Part shown: positions 21,301 to 28,784 of the stretch, piece after piece
How positions within the stretch are numbered: the first letter of the stretch is position 1
Layout of the letters: each line of letters begins with the position of its first letter
Assembly: GCA_016744475.1 (NCBI GenBank)
Contig: JADGEH010000001.1
Location: forward strand, 62,001-126,000
Direction of reading: 5' to 3'
DNA: 64,000 bases
Source of the DNA: Thiotrichales bacterium
GTDB taxonomy: Bacteria > Pseudomonadota > Gammaproteobacteria > Beggiatoales > Beggiatoaceae
Made by a program: the position numbers and the translations under genes
Notes under the pieces: generated by a model
What the model saw: the letters and a program-made list of their open reading frames with translations, nothing else
The model's database searches: none
What the model was told of the DNA's origin: nothing

Positions 21301-21568
21301 CGTGGCAGCAGACATCAACGCTTGGCACACCGCGCAAAATCAGGGAGATATGACGCAGCTTAATATTCAGCCCAACGGCTTGATAGCTTTCAGTCAAAAT
21401 GGACAGGATTATCAAGGCGTATTCGATATATTCGTACTACCTGGCGGTACTGGTAGCGGTCATGCGGTCAGTGTGCAAGACACCACCGATCAAAATGGCG
21501 ATAACTTGCCTGATTTACTCGTCACTTACCCTGATGGGGACACTCAAAAAATATTTGTTGGACAATAA
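15380..21568 (+). CDS. Giant secreted protein with two lactonase-like propellers and seven DUF11 repeats
   Basis: 2062 residues from the ATG at 15380, where a clear signal peptide ends in 'SMPASA'. ATG 15371 is an alternative start. Domain order: a seven-bladed YVTN/lactonase-like propeller (about 32-390; blades carry 'LS.D...LYV.G...NA...F.R'), five DUF11 beta modules (about 394-1030), a second propeller (about 1034-1390), two more DUF11 modules (about 1393-1630), then a beta-helical or polymer-forming-like segment of 'G.V.G.I...G...' repeats and a C-terminal domain ending in acidic 'DQNGDNLPDL'. DUF11 proteins are usually large cell-surface or secreted structural proteins. The specific function is unknown. 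The 3' end overlaps phaC. Confidence 0.8.
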   Translation: MKTLSSFIQSVLQVLTLSVLLCSMPASALVLLDSYTDGQGGVLELSGVHQLLLSPDNQYLYACAFNDEAVSVFSRDSNEGRLTFIEHHKQGQNNVSGLRGAFALSLSPDTQHLYVAGFLSNAIAIFSRNASDGRLSFVQEMVGDTRNALNRVNGLSLDTQGKNLYATSDDGVGVFSRDSQTGLLNFVALYQNTTPGMQGLSGATAARVSHDGLSVYVTGRNDNGLVFFERNPDTGGLSFSQFYANGLNGITGLGGAYDVQISADDSLVFVSGNSDAAIVAFQRAAGGALTYLQTYQNNVGGVQGLSGVQSLTLSDDGSRLFAVGNSDNAVVMFDVLGASSALDPLRFFQLVKDGEQGINTLSGLNSIAVDSQSRQVYTSALNVSSLTVLSLDSADLSLSMTALADTPLDSTFSYTLHVENLGPGVANDVVLTDTLPSALSFNAASSDSRCSATGQQITCVLDVLTASQTLDVLLSVTANEAGTVSNTASISSSDLDGDSSNNSASASIDIISQLSSADVGISLSVDTDPVNISSTFTYQMQLSNAGPSDANNVVVLLSLPSGSSFVSTQAGQGVCTSLDSTQIRCTQNSLTANNPSALSVTVRSPNQATEITATASISANETDLNTSNDSASVSSQVEVITTDLQLLGAFPDRLTVTVGEVLTYEAGMRNLASTAAQDVIFEALLTPASGLRYVSASTTNPNVTTPFSVCNDQGQGVVRCELGTLDALGSPVSVQLSVLPISSGTLNARFALSNPATDTDTSNNTFSAEAVEMTGEPIDVALALTTVTPNVGFIGNPLAFQLTASNTNTSSPASNVVVTMTLPADVDYVGAVTEQGSGCSETAGTVTCALGNMSISGSTRLTLTVRPTTEADVAFSAQLSTGSFDPDNTNDVVSRTVSVQPATVDLQVTGSISPDPVVVDDELQMLFTVVNAGPSQANNTQFTLSLPTAGTYLLLSAAVAGGNDCTLAADVLSCDLGLLSIQAASNIEVRLLPHEAGLFSATATLQSSVQDTQAANDSLTLSSLVNQPLALSQGQVYVEGQNGITGLQSLFGLLISQDGQYLYATSFNQAGVVVLQREASNGDLSVIQFLSNQDVGVSGLGGGSTAAFSSDEKWLYVPGFIDDSLVVLQRNASNGLLSFAQVVSATDTGLEALQGPYAVTTQDNFVYVADFNSDAVLVLQQQGTDSSQLVLLDIQQNGIGAVNGLNGINHLTVSADGAQLYTSSALDSSVTVFDRDLSSGLLSFKQALRNENSEGGITGLNGASHVLSSPDNQYVYAAGGADMSVVTFKRGADGRLQYLQTLTDNNGLNNVSDLKLSQNGDYLYAAATNNNALTLLGRTPSTGLLSLQHILANGTDGIQGLDGIRAIAISPDAQHVYTASLNGNAITLFRLPNADVSVSMTATNVQPNTGQDLTYRFLVSNNGTDRATSTTLSVQIPAGLSPLSYSSTGFCEMTSAALTCHLGSLNAGAATNVSLTVVADSAGERMTTASVTASQSDELPDNNTVSQSIEVMGVANLVVSLDAAVPFTAQEAEIQYQINLINAGPDAASQIVLTDVLPPQVAFISAQLNAIPCTFNDPTVTCLLDTLANQARVVGEIRVRMLDTSSVTNSLLVTSTSLDLNQPNQASLTLPVAQTVINSEINNQGQVLRDVWVTADGVIRDGTVAGTLQNQGLLDGVSIAPGALIMGGRLSGVINHQGTLQDVELLAGSTLNGGRVQGLIQGTTNLLSSLLPRLSNVQVAAGTELRYLVIDNTVTLDAATVLGTGLKFTALSDIPLDKDISGLFPVLTETQTQGQALDVNYSPEFDSRDTVLNGLNTSPDMFGLQFQATAWGHLFFDLSGALISAVPVQIMRTANPSSLQLTASGAAHLITPNQFDVLLQPALRNPAALSYLLQSFGLEAQAQVDGNLNIPLPNNSGRLLLRPDWVAVPAGVDDPGDSPAALGFQAISTIPTMNYAVMFFDDGLGMRRQQVLYPVAADINAWHTAQNQGDMTQLNIQPNGLIAFSQNGQDYQGVFDIFVLPGGTGSGHAVSVQDTTDQNGDNLPDLLVTYPDGDTQKIFVGQ

Positions 21569-22592
21569 CTTGGACGACTTACAGCAGAAATTACAACAAG
21601 GGCTGGAGACTTTCAGCCACATCACCGACATCGAACTGGGCAATACGCCTAAAACCTTGGTGTACGAGGAAGATCGGATCAAGCTTTATCGCTACGAAGC
21701 GAGAACCGCCTCACAAAATGCTGTGCCGATCTTATTGGTGTATGCCTTAGTCAACCGCCCTTGTATGCTGGATTTACAAGAAGATCGCTCCCTGGTTTGC
21801 GGTCTTTTAAACAGCGGTCAGGACGTGTATTTAATCGACTGGGGCTATCCTCACACCGAAGATGCTCAGTTGACCTTGGATGATCACATCAATGGCTACC
21901 TTAAGCATTGCATTGATTTTATGTGCCAGTATCACCAGGTGTCTGCCATCAACTTGCTAGGCGTGTGTCAAGGCGGCACCTTTAGCCTCTGCTATGCCGC
22001 GCAACACCCGGCTTCAGTACGCAATCTAGTGTTAATGGTAACACCCGTGGATTTTCATACCACAGACAACACCTTACGCCATTTATGCAAACATATTGAT
22101 GTGGATTTATTGGTAGACAGTTGCGGCAATGTGCCAGGCAGTTGGTTAAACACCTTGTTTATTGCGCTCAAACCTTTTCGTTTAAGCAGCCAGAAATATG
22201 TACATTTTCTGGATAAACTCGATGATCAAGCCGCTGTTGAACATTTCTTACGCATGGAGCAATGGATTTTCGATAGCCCCGACCAGCCGGGCGAAACCTT
22301 CCGTGAATTCATCACCTGGTTTTTTAATGAAAACCGATTAGCCCTAGGCACCTTACAGTTAGGCGGACGGCCGGTGAATTTGCGCCAGTTAAATATGCCT
22401 ATTTTCAATATTTACGCCTTACAAGACCACATTGTTCCGCCCGGTGCTTCCACAGCCCTGGCGGATTACGTGAGCAGTCAGGATTATCAAGAACTGAGCT
22501 TTGCGGGTGGGCATATCGGCATTTATGTCAGCCGCCGCGCACAAGAAGAAATCCCCCCCGCCATAGGGCATTGGTTAAACCAGCGTTGTTGA
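21534..22592 (+). CDS. phaC: Class III poly(3-hydroxyalkanoate) synthase subunit PhaC
   Basis: Polymerises hydroxyacyl-CoA into PHA granules in the cytoplasm, normally with a PhaE partner. From ATG 21534 it is 352 residues. The lipase-like box G-V-C-Q-G-G puts the nucleophile at Cys145, with Asp298 (QDH) and His327 (GGH) completing the triad. These are spaced exactly as Cys149/Asp302/His331 of the Allochromatium enzyme, which supports this start over the longer frame open from 21399. The start lies 35 bases inside the preceding gene in another frame, and no strong ribosome site is seen. phaE is not in the window. Confidence 0.93.
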   Translation: MGTLKKYLLDNNLDDLQQKLQQGLETFSHITDIELGNTPKTLVYEEDRIKLYRYEARTASQNAVPILLVYALVNRPCMLDLQEDRSLVCGLLNSGQDVYLIDWGYPHTEDAQLTLDDHINGYLKHCIDFMCQYHQVSAINLLGVCQGGTFSLCYAAQHPASVRNLVLMVTPVDFHTTDNTLRHLCKHIDVDLLVDSCGNVPGSWLNTLFIALKPFRLSSQKYVHFLDKLDDQAAVEHFLRMEQWIFDSPDQPGETFREFITWFFNENRLALGTLQLGGRPVNLRQLNMPIFNIYALQDHIVPPGASTALADYVSSQDYQELSFAGGHIGIYVSRRAQEEIPPAIGHWLNQRC

Positions 22593-22603
22593 CGCTGGGT
22601 TTA
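22576..22603 (+). terminator. Possible terminator overlapping the phaC stop
   Basis: TAAACCAGCG pairs with CGCTGGGTTTA with one bulged base around a 7-base loop. There is no following T run, so it may be a stabilising hairpin rather than an intrinsic terminator. Confidence 0.4.
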
Positions 22604-22959
22604 CCATCTTTGCGCTGCTCAGCCTCATCCTATCTCACCTTCTGTTTGATGTTAGAAAAGAGCCTTTTGCTTTTAATCACACATCAAAATTCCCATGAGA
22701 TTATAGTAGCGCTCCAGAGAATCTGGAGACTGTAGCCTATGGTATTGTTTTTAGAAGATTTACCATCATTGTATGGGATTGTGAAATCACTCGCTGACGT
22801 TACGCAAAGGCTCCACACTTGAGTGTATAGCGTGTGAACAAAAACGGATATTTTCGTTCCCTTCACGCAGACTGCGTAACGTGAGTTACTAAATACGGCG
22901 TTCTATCAGAAGCACAGGTATAATACGCGCCCAGAATTTGAGAGAGGACATCTGACTCT
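22593..22959. other. 367-bp gap between phaC and relA
   Basis: No gene seen. It contains a perfect 10-bp inverted repeat (ACGTTACGCA at 22797-22806, TGCGTAACGT at 22873-22882) flanking 66 bases, and a -10-like box before relA. The arms could be an operator or a decayed repeat. Confidence 0.5.
22919..22924 (+). promoter_or_regulatory. Putative -10 box for relA-pgl
   Basis: A perfect TATAAT stands 35 bases before the relA ATG, with no convincing TTGACA 16-18 bases upstream. Transcription would start near 22931. Confidence 0.45.
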
Positions 22960-25185
22960 ATGAAAAGCAGCACGTTGGCGATTGTTGACCCGAATTTAAG
23001 ACCCCTGGATGGTGAAGCCTTGACGCTGGATGAATGGTTTGCGCGTGTCGGGCAGGATCGTGATATTCGAGAACAACGCCTGATCGTCACGGCCTATAAA
23101 CTGGCTGAGCGCTTGTGCGCTGGACGCACGCGCTTAGGCGGCGAAGCGGAAATTTCTCATGTATTTACGGTGGTGGATTCGTTAGCCGAACTCCACATGG
23201 ACACGGATACTTTGATTGTCGCCATTTTGTATGAGTTGGTAGAAAACGGCGATCTGGATTTAGAGGATGTGGCGCAGCAATTTGGGCGTGAAGTCGCAAA
23301 ATTAATTCGTGGTGTGAATCACATGAGTGTCATCAGCGAACTCAAAGAAGCTTCGCTGCATGAACCGATGTCACCGGAAGAACAAGCTGAGCAAACCGAA
23401 AAACTACGTCGCATGATTTTGGCGATGGTGGAAGATGTACGAGTGATGCTGATTAAGCTTGCCGAACGCCTGCATGAAATGCGCATGATTCGTTATTTAC
23501 CGGAAATCCAACAACGCCGCTTAGCGCGTGAAACCTTGGAAATTTTTGCGCCCTTAGCGAATCGTTTAGGCATTTGGCAAATCAAATGGGAATTAGAAGA
23601 TTTATCTTTGCGTTATCTCGAACCTGCCACCTACAAGCGCATTTCTCGCTTGCTCGATGAGCGCCGCGAAGGTCGTCAGCAGCATATTGATAAAATGACC
23701 TCGTTGTTGGACACCACGCTACAAAACAATGGGATTGAATCTAAAATCAGCGGGCGGCCTAAGCATATTTACAGTATTTGGCACAAAATGCAGCGCAAAA
23801 ACATCGCTTTTCATGATTTACAAGACATTCTTGCAGTGCGCGTGGTGGTGAATTCTGTCAGCGATTGTTACATCGCTTTGGGGGTGATTCACGGTCAATG
23901 TCCACCGATTCCGCAAGAATTTGATGACTATATTGCCTGCCCTAAATCCAATGATTATCGCTCGCTGCACACGGCTGTGATAGGGCCTGATCATCAAACC
24001 TTTGAAGTGCAGATTCGCACTCACGAAATGCATCATAATTCCGAGTTAGGCGTGGCTTCGCATTGGCGTTACAAGGAAGGGGTCGAACCCGATCAAATGT
24101 TTGAGCGCAAAATCCGTTGGTTACGCCAAGTCATGAGTTGGCGCGACGAGGAAGGCAGCGCTAATGATTTTATCGAGCGATTTAAGTCGGAGTTATTTGA
24201 AGATCGCGTGTACGCCTTTACGCCTAAAGGCAAAATTATTGATTTAGAAGCCGACTCCACACCGTTGGATTTCGCTTTTCATATTCACACTGATTTAGGC
24301 TTGAATTGCAAAGCTGCTTTAGTCAATGGGCGCGTGGCGCCGTTGACGTATCGGCTCAAAACAGGCGATCAAGTCGAAGTCATCACGGATAAAAATGCGC
24401 GTCCTAATCGCCATTGGTTAAACCCACAATTAGGTTATGTGAAGACTTCACGCGCACGCAACCGCATTAAATTGTGGATTAAACAGCAAGATACCACCAA
24501 GCAAGTGGCTGAAGGGCGCTCCGTGCTAGGGCGTGAATTAGAGCGTTTAAATGTCCAAAACATGGATTTGAAAAACCTGGCTGAACGTTTTAATTTCAAA
24601 AGTTTAGAAGGATTTTTAGCCAGTATTGGACGCGGAGATACCAACACGGCGCAAATCGCTGAAGTATTAGCCCCGCAAATTCTGCCACTCGATCAACCCG
24701 TGGCTTCTTTGTCATTGCGTGGCCTGAAAAGCAAGCCCACTTTGTACAACACTTGCGAAGAGTTCTTGCAAAATAGCTATATCGCTGATTGCTGCAAACC
24801 GATTCCTGATGATGAGGTGTTAGGTTATATCACCAGTATGGGCGTAGAAATTCATCTCGTGGATTGTGGGCACTTAGCTCAGCTACAAACCACCGCAGAT
24901 GATGAATGCTTTGTTGAAGTGGAGTGGGAACCGCCCGCTGGCACCATGTATACCCTGGACATTCATATCAAAGCCGATGATCGCTATGGTTTATTGCGTG
25001 ATGTGAGCAACATTTTGACGGAAGAACGCATCAACATTATCGCGGTGGAAACGGCAACCGACCAAGAGCATATCGCCAATATGCGCATGACGGTGGAAAT
25101 CAAAGATGCACGCCAATTTAGCCGTGCTTTACAGCGCATTGATGCTTTGCGTAATGTGATGACTGTCAACCGAGTTGTACATTAA
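22960..25185 (+). CDS. relA: GTP pyrophosphokinase (stringent response) RelA
   Basis: Ribosome-associated (p)ppGpp synthetase, 741 residues. The N-terminal hydrolase-like domain is degenerate: the HD dipeptide of SpoT is replaced by 'ILYELVENGD' at 89-98. The synthetase domain has the RelA-type EFDD at 320-323 (SpoT has R-x-K-D). Then come TGS (from 'RVYAFTPKGKI'), the zinc-finger-like region with adjacent cysteines ('ADCCKPI') and a C-terminal ACT domain ('DRYGLLRDVSNIL'). It is therefore a monofunctional synthetase. Its stop overlaps the pgl ATG by one base. Confidence 0.95.
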   Translation: MKSSTLAIVDPNLRPLDGEALTLDEWFARVGQDRDIREQRLIVTAYKLAERLCAGRTRLGGEAEISHVFTVVDSLAELHMDTDTLIVAILYELVENGDLDLEDVAQQFGREVAKLIRGVNHMSVISELKEASLHEPMSPEEQAEQTEKLRRMILAMVEDVRVMLIKLAERLHEMRMIRYLPEIQQRRLARETLEIFAPLANRLGIWQIKWELEDLSLRYLEPATYKRISRLLDERREGRQQHIDKMTSLLDTTLQNNGIESKISGRPKHIYSIWHKMQRKNIAFHDLQDILAVRVVVNSVSDCYIALGVIHGQCPPIPQEFDDYIACPKSNDYRSLHTAVIGPDHQTFEVQIRTHEMHHNSELGVASHWRYKEGVEPDQMFERKIRWLRQVMSWRDEEGSANDFIERFKSELFEDRVYAFTPKGKIIDLEADSTPLDFAFHIHTDLGLNCKAALVNGRVAPLTYRLKTGDQVEVITDKNARPNRHWLNPQLGYVKTSRARNRIKLWIKQQDTTKQVAEGRSVLGRELERLNVQNMDLKNLAERFNFKSLEGFLASIGRGDTNTAQIAEVLAPQILPLDQPVASLSLRGLKSKPTLYNTCEEFLQNSYIADCCKPIPDDEVLGYITSMGVEIHLVDCGHLAQLQTTADDECFVEVEWEPPAGTMYTLDIHIKADDRYGLLRDVSNILTEERINIIAVETATDQEHIANMRMTVEIKDARQFSRALQRIDALRNVMTVNRVVH

Positions 25186-25880
25186 TGCCGACCTTACATT
25201 GGCAGGTTTTGCCGGATGCGCAAAGTGTGGCGCAAGCCGCTTGTGAGTATATTTTGCGAGCCGCAGAACAAGCGATTAAAGCGCGAGGGGTTTTTCGCTT
25301 GGTATTAGCGGGTGGGAGTACACCAGAGCGTGCTTATCGCTTATTGGCGGGCAGCACGGCGGATTGGACGCATTGGCATATTTATTACGGCGACGAGCGC
25401 TGTTTGCCACCCGAACATGATGAGCGCAATAGCTATAAAGCTCAGCGAGCCTGGTTGACACAGGTGCCGATTCCTTTGCATCAACAATATCCTATTCCTG
25501 CCGAACAAGGTGCCAAGATGGCAGCGCTTATGTATGCACATACTTTGAGTCAGGCGCTGCCCTTTGATTTAACCTTGCTGGGGTTAGGCGAAGATGGACA
25601 CACCGCCAGTCTTTTTCCTGGGCATCGCTGGGAATCTGACGCGCTCACTCAAGCGGTATTAAATGCGCCAAAAGCACCACCGCAGCGGGTGAGTTTAAGC
25701 CCGACAGCATTAGGACAAAGCCGAGAGATCGTGTTTTTAGTGACGGGTGCGAATAAGCGTGAAGCGGTGCAGGCTTGGCGGGCAGGAGCCGCATTACCTG
25801 CGGCACAAGTAGCCGCGTTAGCGCCTACGCTGGTGTTGCTCGATCAGGTGAGCGATGGAGACGTGGACAGTGGCGCTTAG
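25185..25880 (+). CDS. pgl: 6-phosphogluconolactonase
   Basis: Hydrolyses 6-phosphogluconolactone in the oxidative pentose phosphate pathway. The 231-residue product is of the DevB/SOL type with 'LVLAGGSTPERAY' near the N-terminus, 'YGDERCLPPEH' and 'GLGEDGHTASLFPG', all conserved in the family. It is translationally coupled to relA through TAATG, an unusual partnership since pgl is commonly beside zwf. The 3' end overlaps the convergent barrel gene by four bases. Confidence 0.94.
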   Translation: MPTLHWQVLPDAQSVAQAACEYILRAAEQAIKARGVFRLVLAGGSTPERAYRLLAGSTADWTHWHIYYGDERCLPPEHDERNSYKAQRAWLTQVPIPLHQQYPIPAEQGAKMAALMYAHTLSQALPFDLTLLGLGEDGHTASLFPGHRWESDALTQAVLNAPKAPPQRVSLSPTALGQSREIVFLVTGANKREAVQAWRAGAALPAAQVAALAPTLVLLDQVSDGDVDSGA

Positions 25881-26569
25881 AATTGATATGACAAGCCTGC
25901 ATTAATCGACAAAATATCTTCATTAATATCAATAGTGAGGTCTGTAAAGTCTTGATGATAATAATCGTGACGGACTAATACCAGTTTGTAATCCCAATGC
26001 TCATTAATCCGCCCACGCCATCCCAAGGAAAGGCTGGTACCTGTGGCTTTACCGCTGGATTCATTGTAACGCGCATCCAGATTGGCATAAGCCGCACTGA
26101 AAAACAGCACGCCATAAGGTGCGACAGGCCAGCCCGCGCCCGCACCGATAAAAGGCCCGCGTCCGGTTAATTTCACGGCAACACCCGCAGGATTATTGCT
26201 TAAATCAATTTGTGTGCGTCCGTATTTATAGCCCGCAAAGGTGCTGATGGTGTCGCTAAGGCGATAGCCTATTGATAGCGCCATATCGTCACGCCCAAAT
26301 TCCAATCCCACATTATCGCTATTTGCCGAAATATCGGTTTCAAATGCCGTGTTTAAATAGAGTTGTCCGTGAGTCAAAGTAAGACCGGCTCCTGCGGATA
26401 TCATTTTTGCGGATACATCGGTTAATCCAGCGGAATAAGACAAATCACGATAATTGATAGATAGATTGGGAATCCATTGCCCATTCTCCTCTGCTGGCAC
26501 TACCAAGGGCAGCGCCATAAAGAGGCTGGCGGAAGACAAGGCAATGAATCGTTTGGCATTACGCATCAT
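25877..26569 (-). CDS. Predicted outer-membrane beta-barrel protein
   Basis: 230 residues with a Sec signal peptide (cleavage near 'VVPAEE') and alternating amphipathic strands typical of small 8- to 10-stranded barrels. It ends in the outer-membrane signature aromatic Phe (YQF). Strand-turn motifs such as 'LSIGYRLSDTISTFAGYKYGR' and 'LSLGWRGRINEHWDYKL' are visible. No enzyme motif was seen. It lies 18 bases after the kinase gene on the same strand and is probably the last gene of that operon. Function unknown. Confidence 0.75.
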   Translation of the reverse strand: MMRNAKRFIALSSASLFMALPLVVPAEENGQWIPNLSINYRDLSYSAGLTDVSAKMISAGAGLTLTHGQLYLNTAFETDISANSDNVGLEFGRDDMALSIGYRLSDTISTFAGYKYGRTQIDLSNNPAGVAVKLTGRGPFIGAGAGWPVAPYGVLFFSAAYANLDARYNESSGKATGTSLSLGWRGRINEHWDYKLVLVRHDYYHQDFTDLTIDINEDILSINAGLSYQF

Positions 26570-26587
26570 GTTGTTTCCAATCTGTAT

Positions 26588-28777
26588 TTAAAAAGAAGGG
26601 GTGAGTAAAAAAGGCTCTGAATTATTTTGAGCGGCTTCAACTTGAGTGCTCTTATTCAGTTGCTCGCGGAGTTCTTGTTGTAATTGTAGTAATTCAGGAT
26701 ATTGCGCCAGCACGCCTAAACCACGCCCGACGAGTACTAAGCTTTCGGCTAATTGCCCGGCGGCTTGTTGTGTACGCGCTTGCTGGACGTAGCGAGCGGC
26801 AATGCGTTGCAAGCCTTGCTGCGCTTGCGGATGTTGATTGTCACGCACCAGCACTTTTTGATAGGACTCATAAGCACTTTCTAATTGATTTTGTGCTAAG
26901 GCTTGTTGTCCTTGTTGTAACCAATCAGCCATTTGTAGGGGTGGGTTTTGTGGCTCAGTGAGTTGTGGCGGTTCGGGAGGCGAATAGGCCACTTCAACAG
27001 TTGGTGCTGGAACATTACGGGCTTGCGTGTTGTTTAAACTTTGTTGCAAAGCCAACAAGCGAGGATGGCGCGGTTGAATACTCAAGCCTTTTTGAATCAA
27101 TTCGCGTTGTTGGGGTATTTGTGCTTCTTGTGCTAGTGCGACATAGCTCTCTGCAATACGGTCAGGCAAGCGCATGACACGCGCATCTTTTGCGGCTAAG
27201 GTGAGTAATTTTTGGTAGCTGAGGTAGGCATTATCCTGCTCCGGCGAGGTCAGTTTATGAGCTGCCAGTTGAGCTTCAGACTGCTTGAGTAATTTCTCTA
27301 TATCTTGTTGTTTTTTCTGCTGATTCTGGGCTTTTTCATACAACGTTTGCGCCTCATTTAAGCGTCGCTGAGCGAGACTTTCTAAACCCTTTAAGGCGGC
27401 TTGCTGTTCGGGTTCTATGCGCAAAATCGCCTGATACGTTTGGAACGCAGTATCAAATTCGCCTGTTTGAGTATTATCTTCTGCAAATTGCAGCCAATAG
27501 TTAAGCGCTGCCGCCTGCAATGTGGGGCTGCTGGGTACATTGGTACTATTGTCGGAGGCGAGAGTGTCTGTTACTGGAGACGCTACATCAAGCTCAGTCG
27601 ATGGCGAAATAGGGAGATTTGAGGGTACGGATATGAGCGTTTCTGTCGGTGTCGATGCCTTGGCTAACAAAGGTGATAACAAGGATTCACGCCAAAGATG
27701 ATAGCTACCACTCAATAACGCACTACTCAGCAATACAGCGATCAAAACGGGACGTAATCGTGAAGGCGCAGAGGGAGCCAATAATGCGTCACGAAATTCT
27801 GTAACATTTTGCCAGCGTTGTTGAATATGTACCGCTAAGGCTTTTTTTAAGGCGCAATGAATGGTGTGAGCACGCTCATGTTGCGGATCAATGAAAGCCT
27901 CGTTTTGCAGCGTATCTTGTTGCCAACGCTCGGTCGCCGCAGGCGGTAATTGGCCTTTTAATAATAAGTGCAGTAGCGCCGCACAGGCGTAAATATCTGT
28001 CCAAGGGCCAATATTGCCTTGATCTGAATATTGTTCTAACGGCGAATAACCGGGTTTTAGCACCAGGGTCATACTGCGCGTATGTTCAGCCATCACGCTG
28101 ACACTGCGGGCGGCACCAAAATCAATTAAAATGGGCACATCATGTTGGGTGAGCAAAATATTATGGGCGGACACGTCCAGATGGAACACTTGTTTAGCAT
28201 GAATGGTGTCCAACGCCTCTAAAATGGGCAACACAATATCCAGCGCTTCTTCAACATTTAACGTGCCGCCTCGTTCACATAAACGCCGTGCGGGGCTGTC
28301 CCCTTCTAAATATTCCATCACCATATAAGCGGTTTGATATTCTTCAAAATAATTCAACACGCGCACAATGTTGGGATGTTCAAATAAAGCGAGATTTTGA
28401 GCTTCATTAATAAAAGAATCCAAACCCTTTTGTAAAGCTTCAGCTTGATTGTGCAAGGGAATAACGTTCTTGCTGTCAAGTTCTCGTAAAGCCAAACTGG
28501 AGGGGAGATATTCTTTGATCGCCACCCGTTTATTCAAGCATAAATCCAGCCCCATATAGGTAATGCCGAACCCGCCTTGACCGAGCACACGTCCCAGCAG
28601 GTATTGCCCTTTTAATAAGGTATGAGGGGAAAGATACAACGGGTGAGGGTAATGGTTTTGATCAGGATGTCCACAGTGAGGACATTCGGTGTGAGTGGAG
28701 ACGAGTTCCCCCATGCAGTGAATGCAACGCAGGTGCAACTGCTGGCTGGTATCTGTGGGGAAAACGGCTTTATTCAT
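26588..28777 (-). CDS. Membrane Ser/Thr protein kinase with zinc ribbon and TPR-like C-terminus
   Basis: 729 residues from ATG 28777, with an AAGGT ribosome site and 7 bases after the upstream stop. A longer frame to 28942 would overlap that gene. A zinc ribbon (Cys18-x2-Cys21, Cys32-x2-Cys35) precedes a Hanks-type kinase: glycine loop GQGGFG 66-71, Lys88, catalytic HLD 199-201 with Asn206, DFG 219-221. One transmembrane helix (about 343-361) leads to a presumably periplasmic, Gln/Ala-rich region of TPR-like helices ('ALNYWLQFAEDNTQTGEFDTAFQTYQAIL' and further repeats). The kinase is expected to be active. Signal and targets are unknown. Confidence 0.88.
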   Translation of the reverse strand: MNKAVFPTDTSQQLHLRCIHCMGELVSTHTECPHCGHPDQNHYPHPLYLSPHTLLKGQYLLGRVLGQGGFGITYMGLDLCLNKRVAIKEYLPSSLALRELDSKNVIPLHNQAEALQKGLDSFINEAQNLALFEHPNIVRVLNYFEEYQTAYMVMEYLEGDSPARRLCERGGTLNVEEALDIVLPILEALDTIHAKQVFHLDVSAHNILLTQHDVPILIDFGAARSVSVMAEHTRSMTLVLKPGYSPLEQYSDQGNIGPWTDIYACAALLHLLLKGQLPPAATERWQQDTLQNEAFIDPQHERAHTIHCALKKALAVHIQQRWQNVTEFRDALLAPSAPSRLRPVLIAVLLSSALLSGSYHLWRESLLSPLLAKASTPTETLISVPSNLPISPSTELDVASPVTDTLASDNSTNVPSSPTLQAAALNYWLQFAEDNTQTGEFDTAFQTYQAILRIEPEQQAALKGLESLAQRRLNEAQTLYEKAQNQQKKQQDIEKLLKQSEAQLAAHKLTSPEQDNAYLSYQKLLTLAAKDARVMRLPDRIAESYVALAQEAQIPQQRELIQKGLSIQPRHPRLLALQQSLNNTQARNVPAPTVEVAYSPPEPPQLTEPQNPPLQMADWLQQGQQALAQNQLESAYESYQKVLVRDNQHPQAQQGLQRIAARYVQQARTQQAAGQLAESLVLVGRGLGVLAQYPELLQLQQELREQLNKSTQVEAAQNNSEPFLLTPSF

Positions 28778-28784
28778 AACGACC

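Noticed and set aside
21399..21533. Longer N-terminus for phaC
   Set aside because: It would overlap the upstream gene by 170 bases, and the catalytic residue spacing of class III PhaC fits the ATG at 21534.
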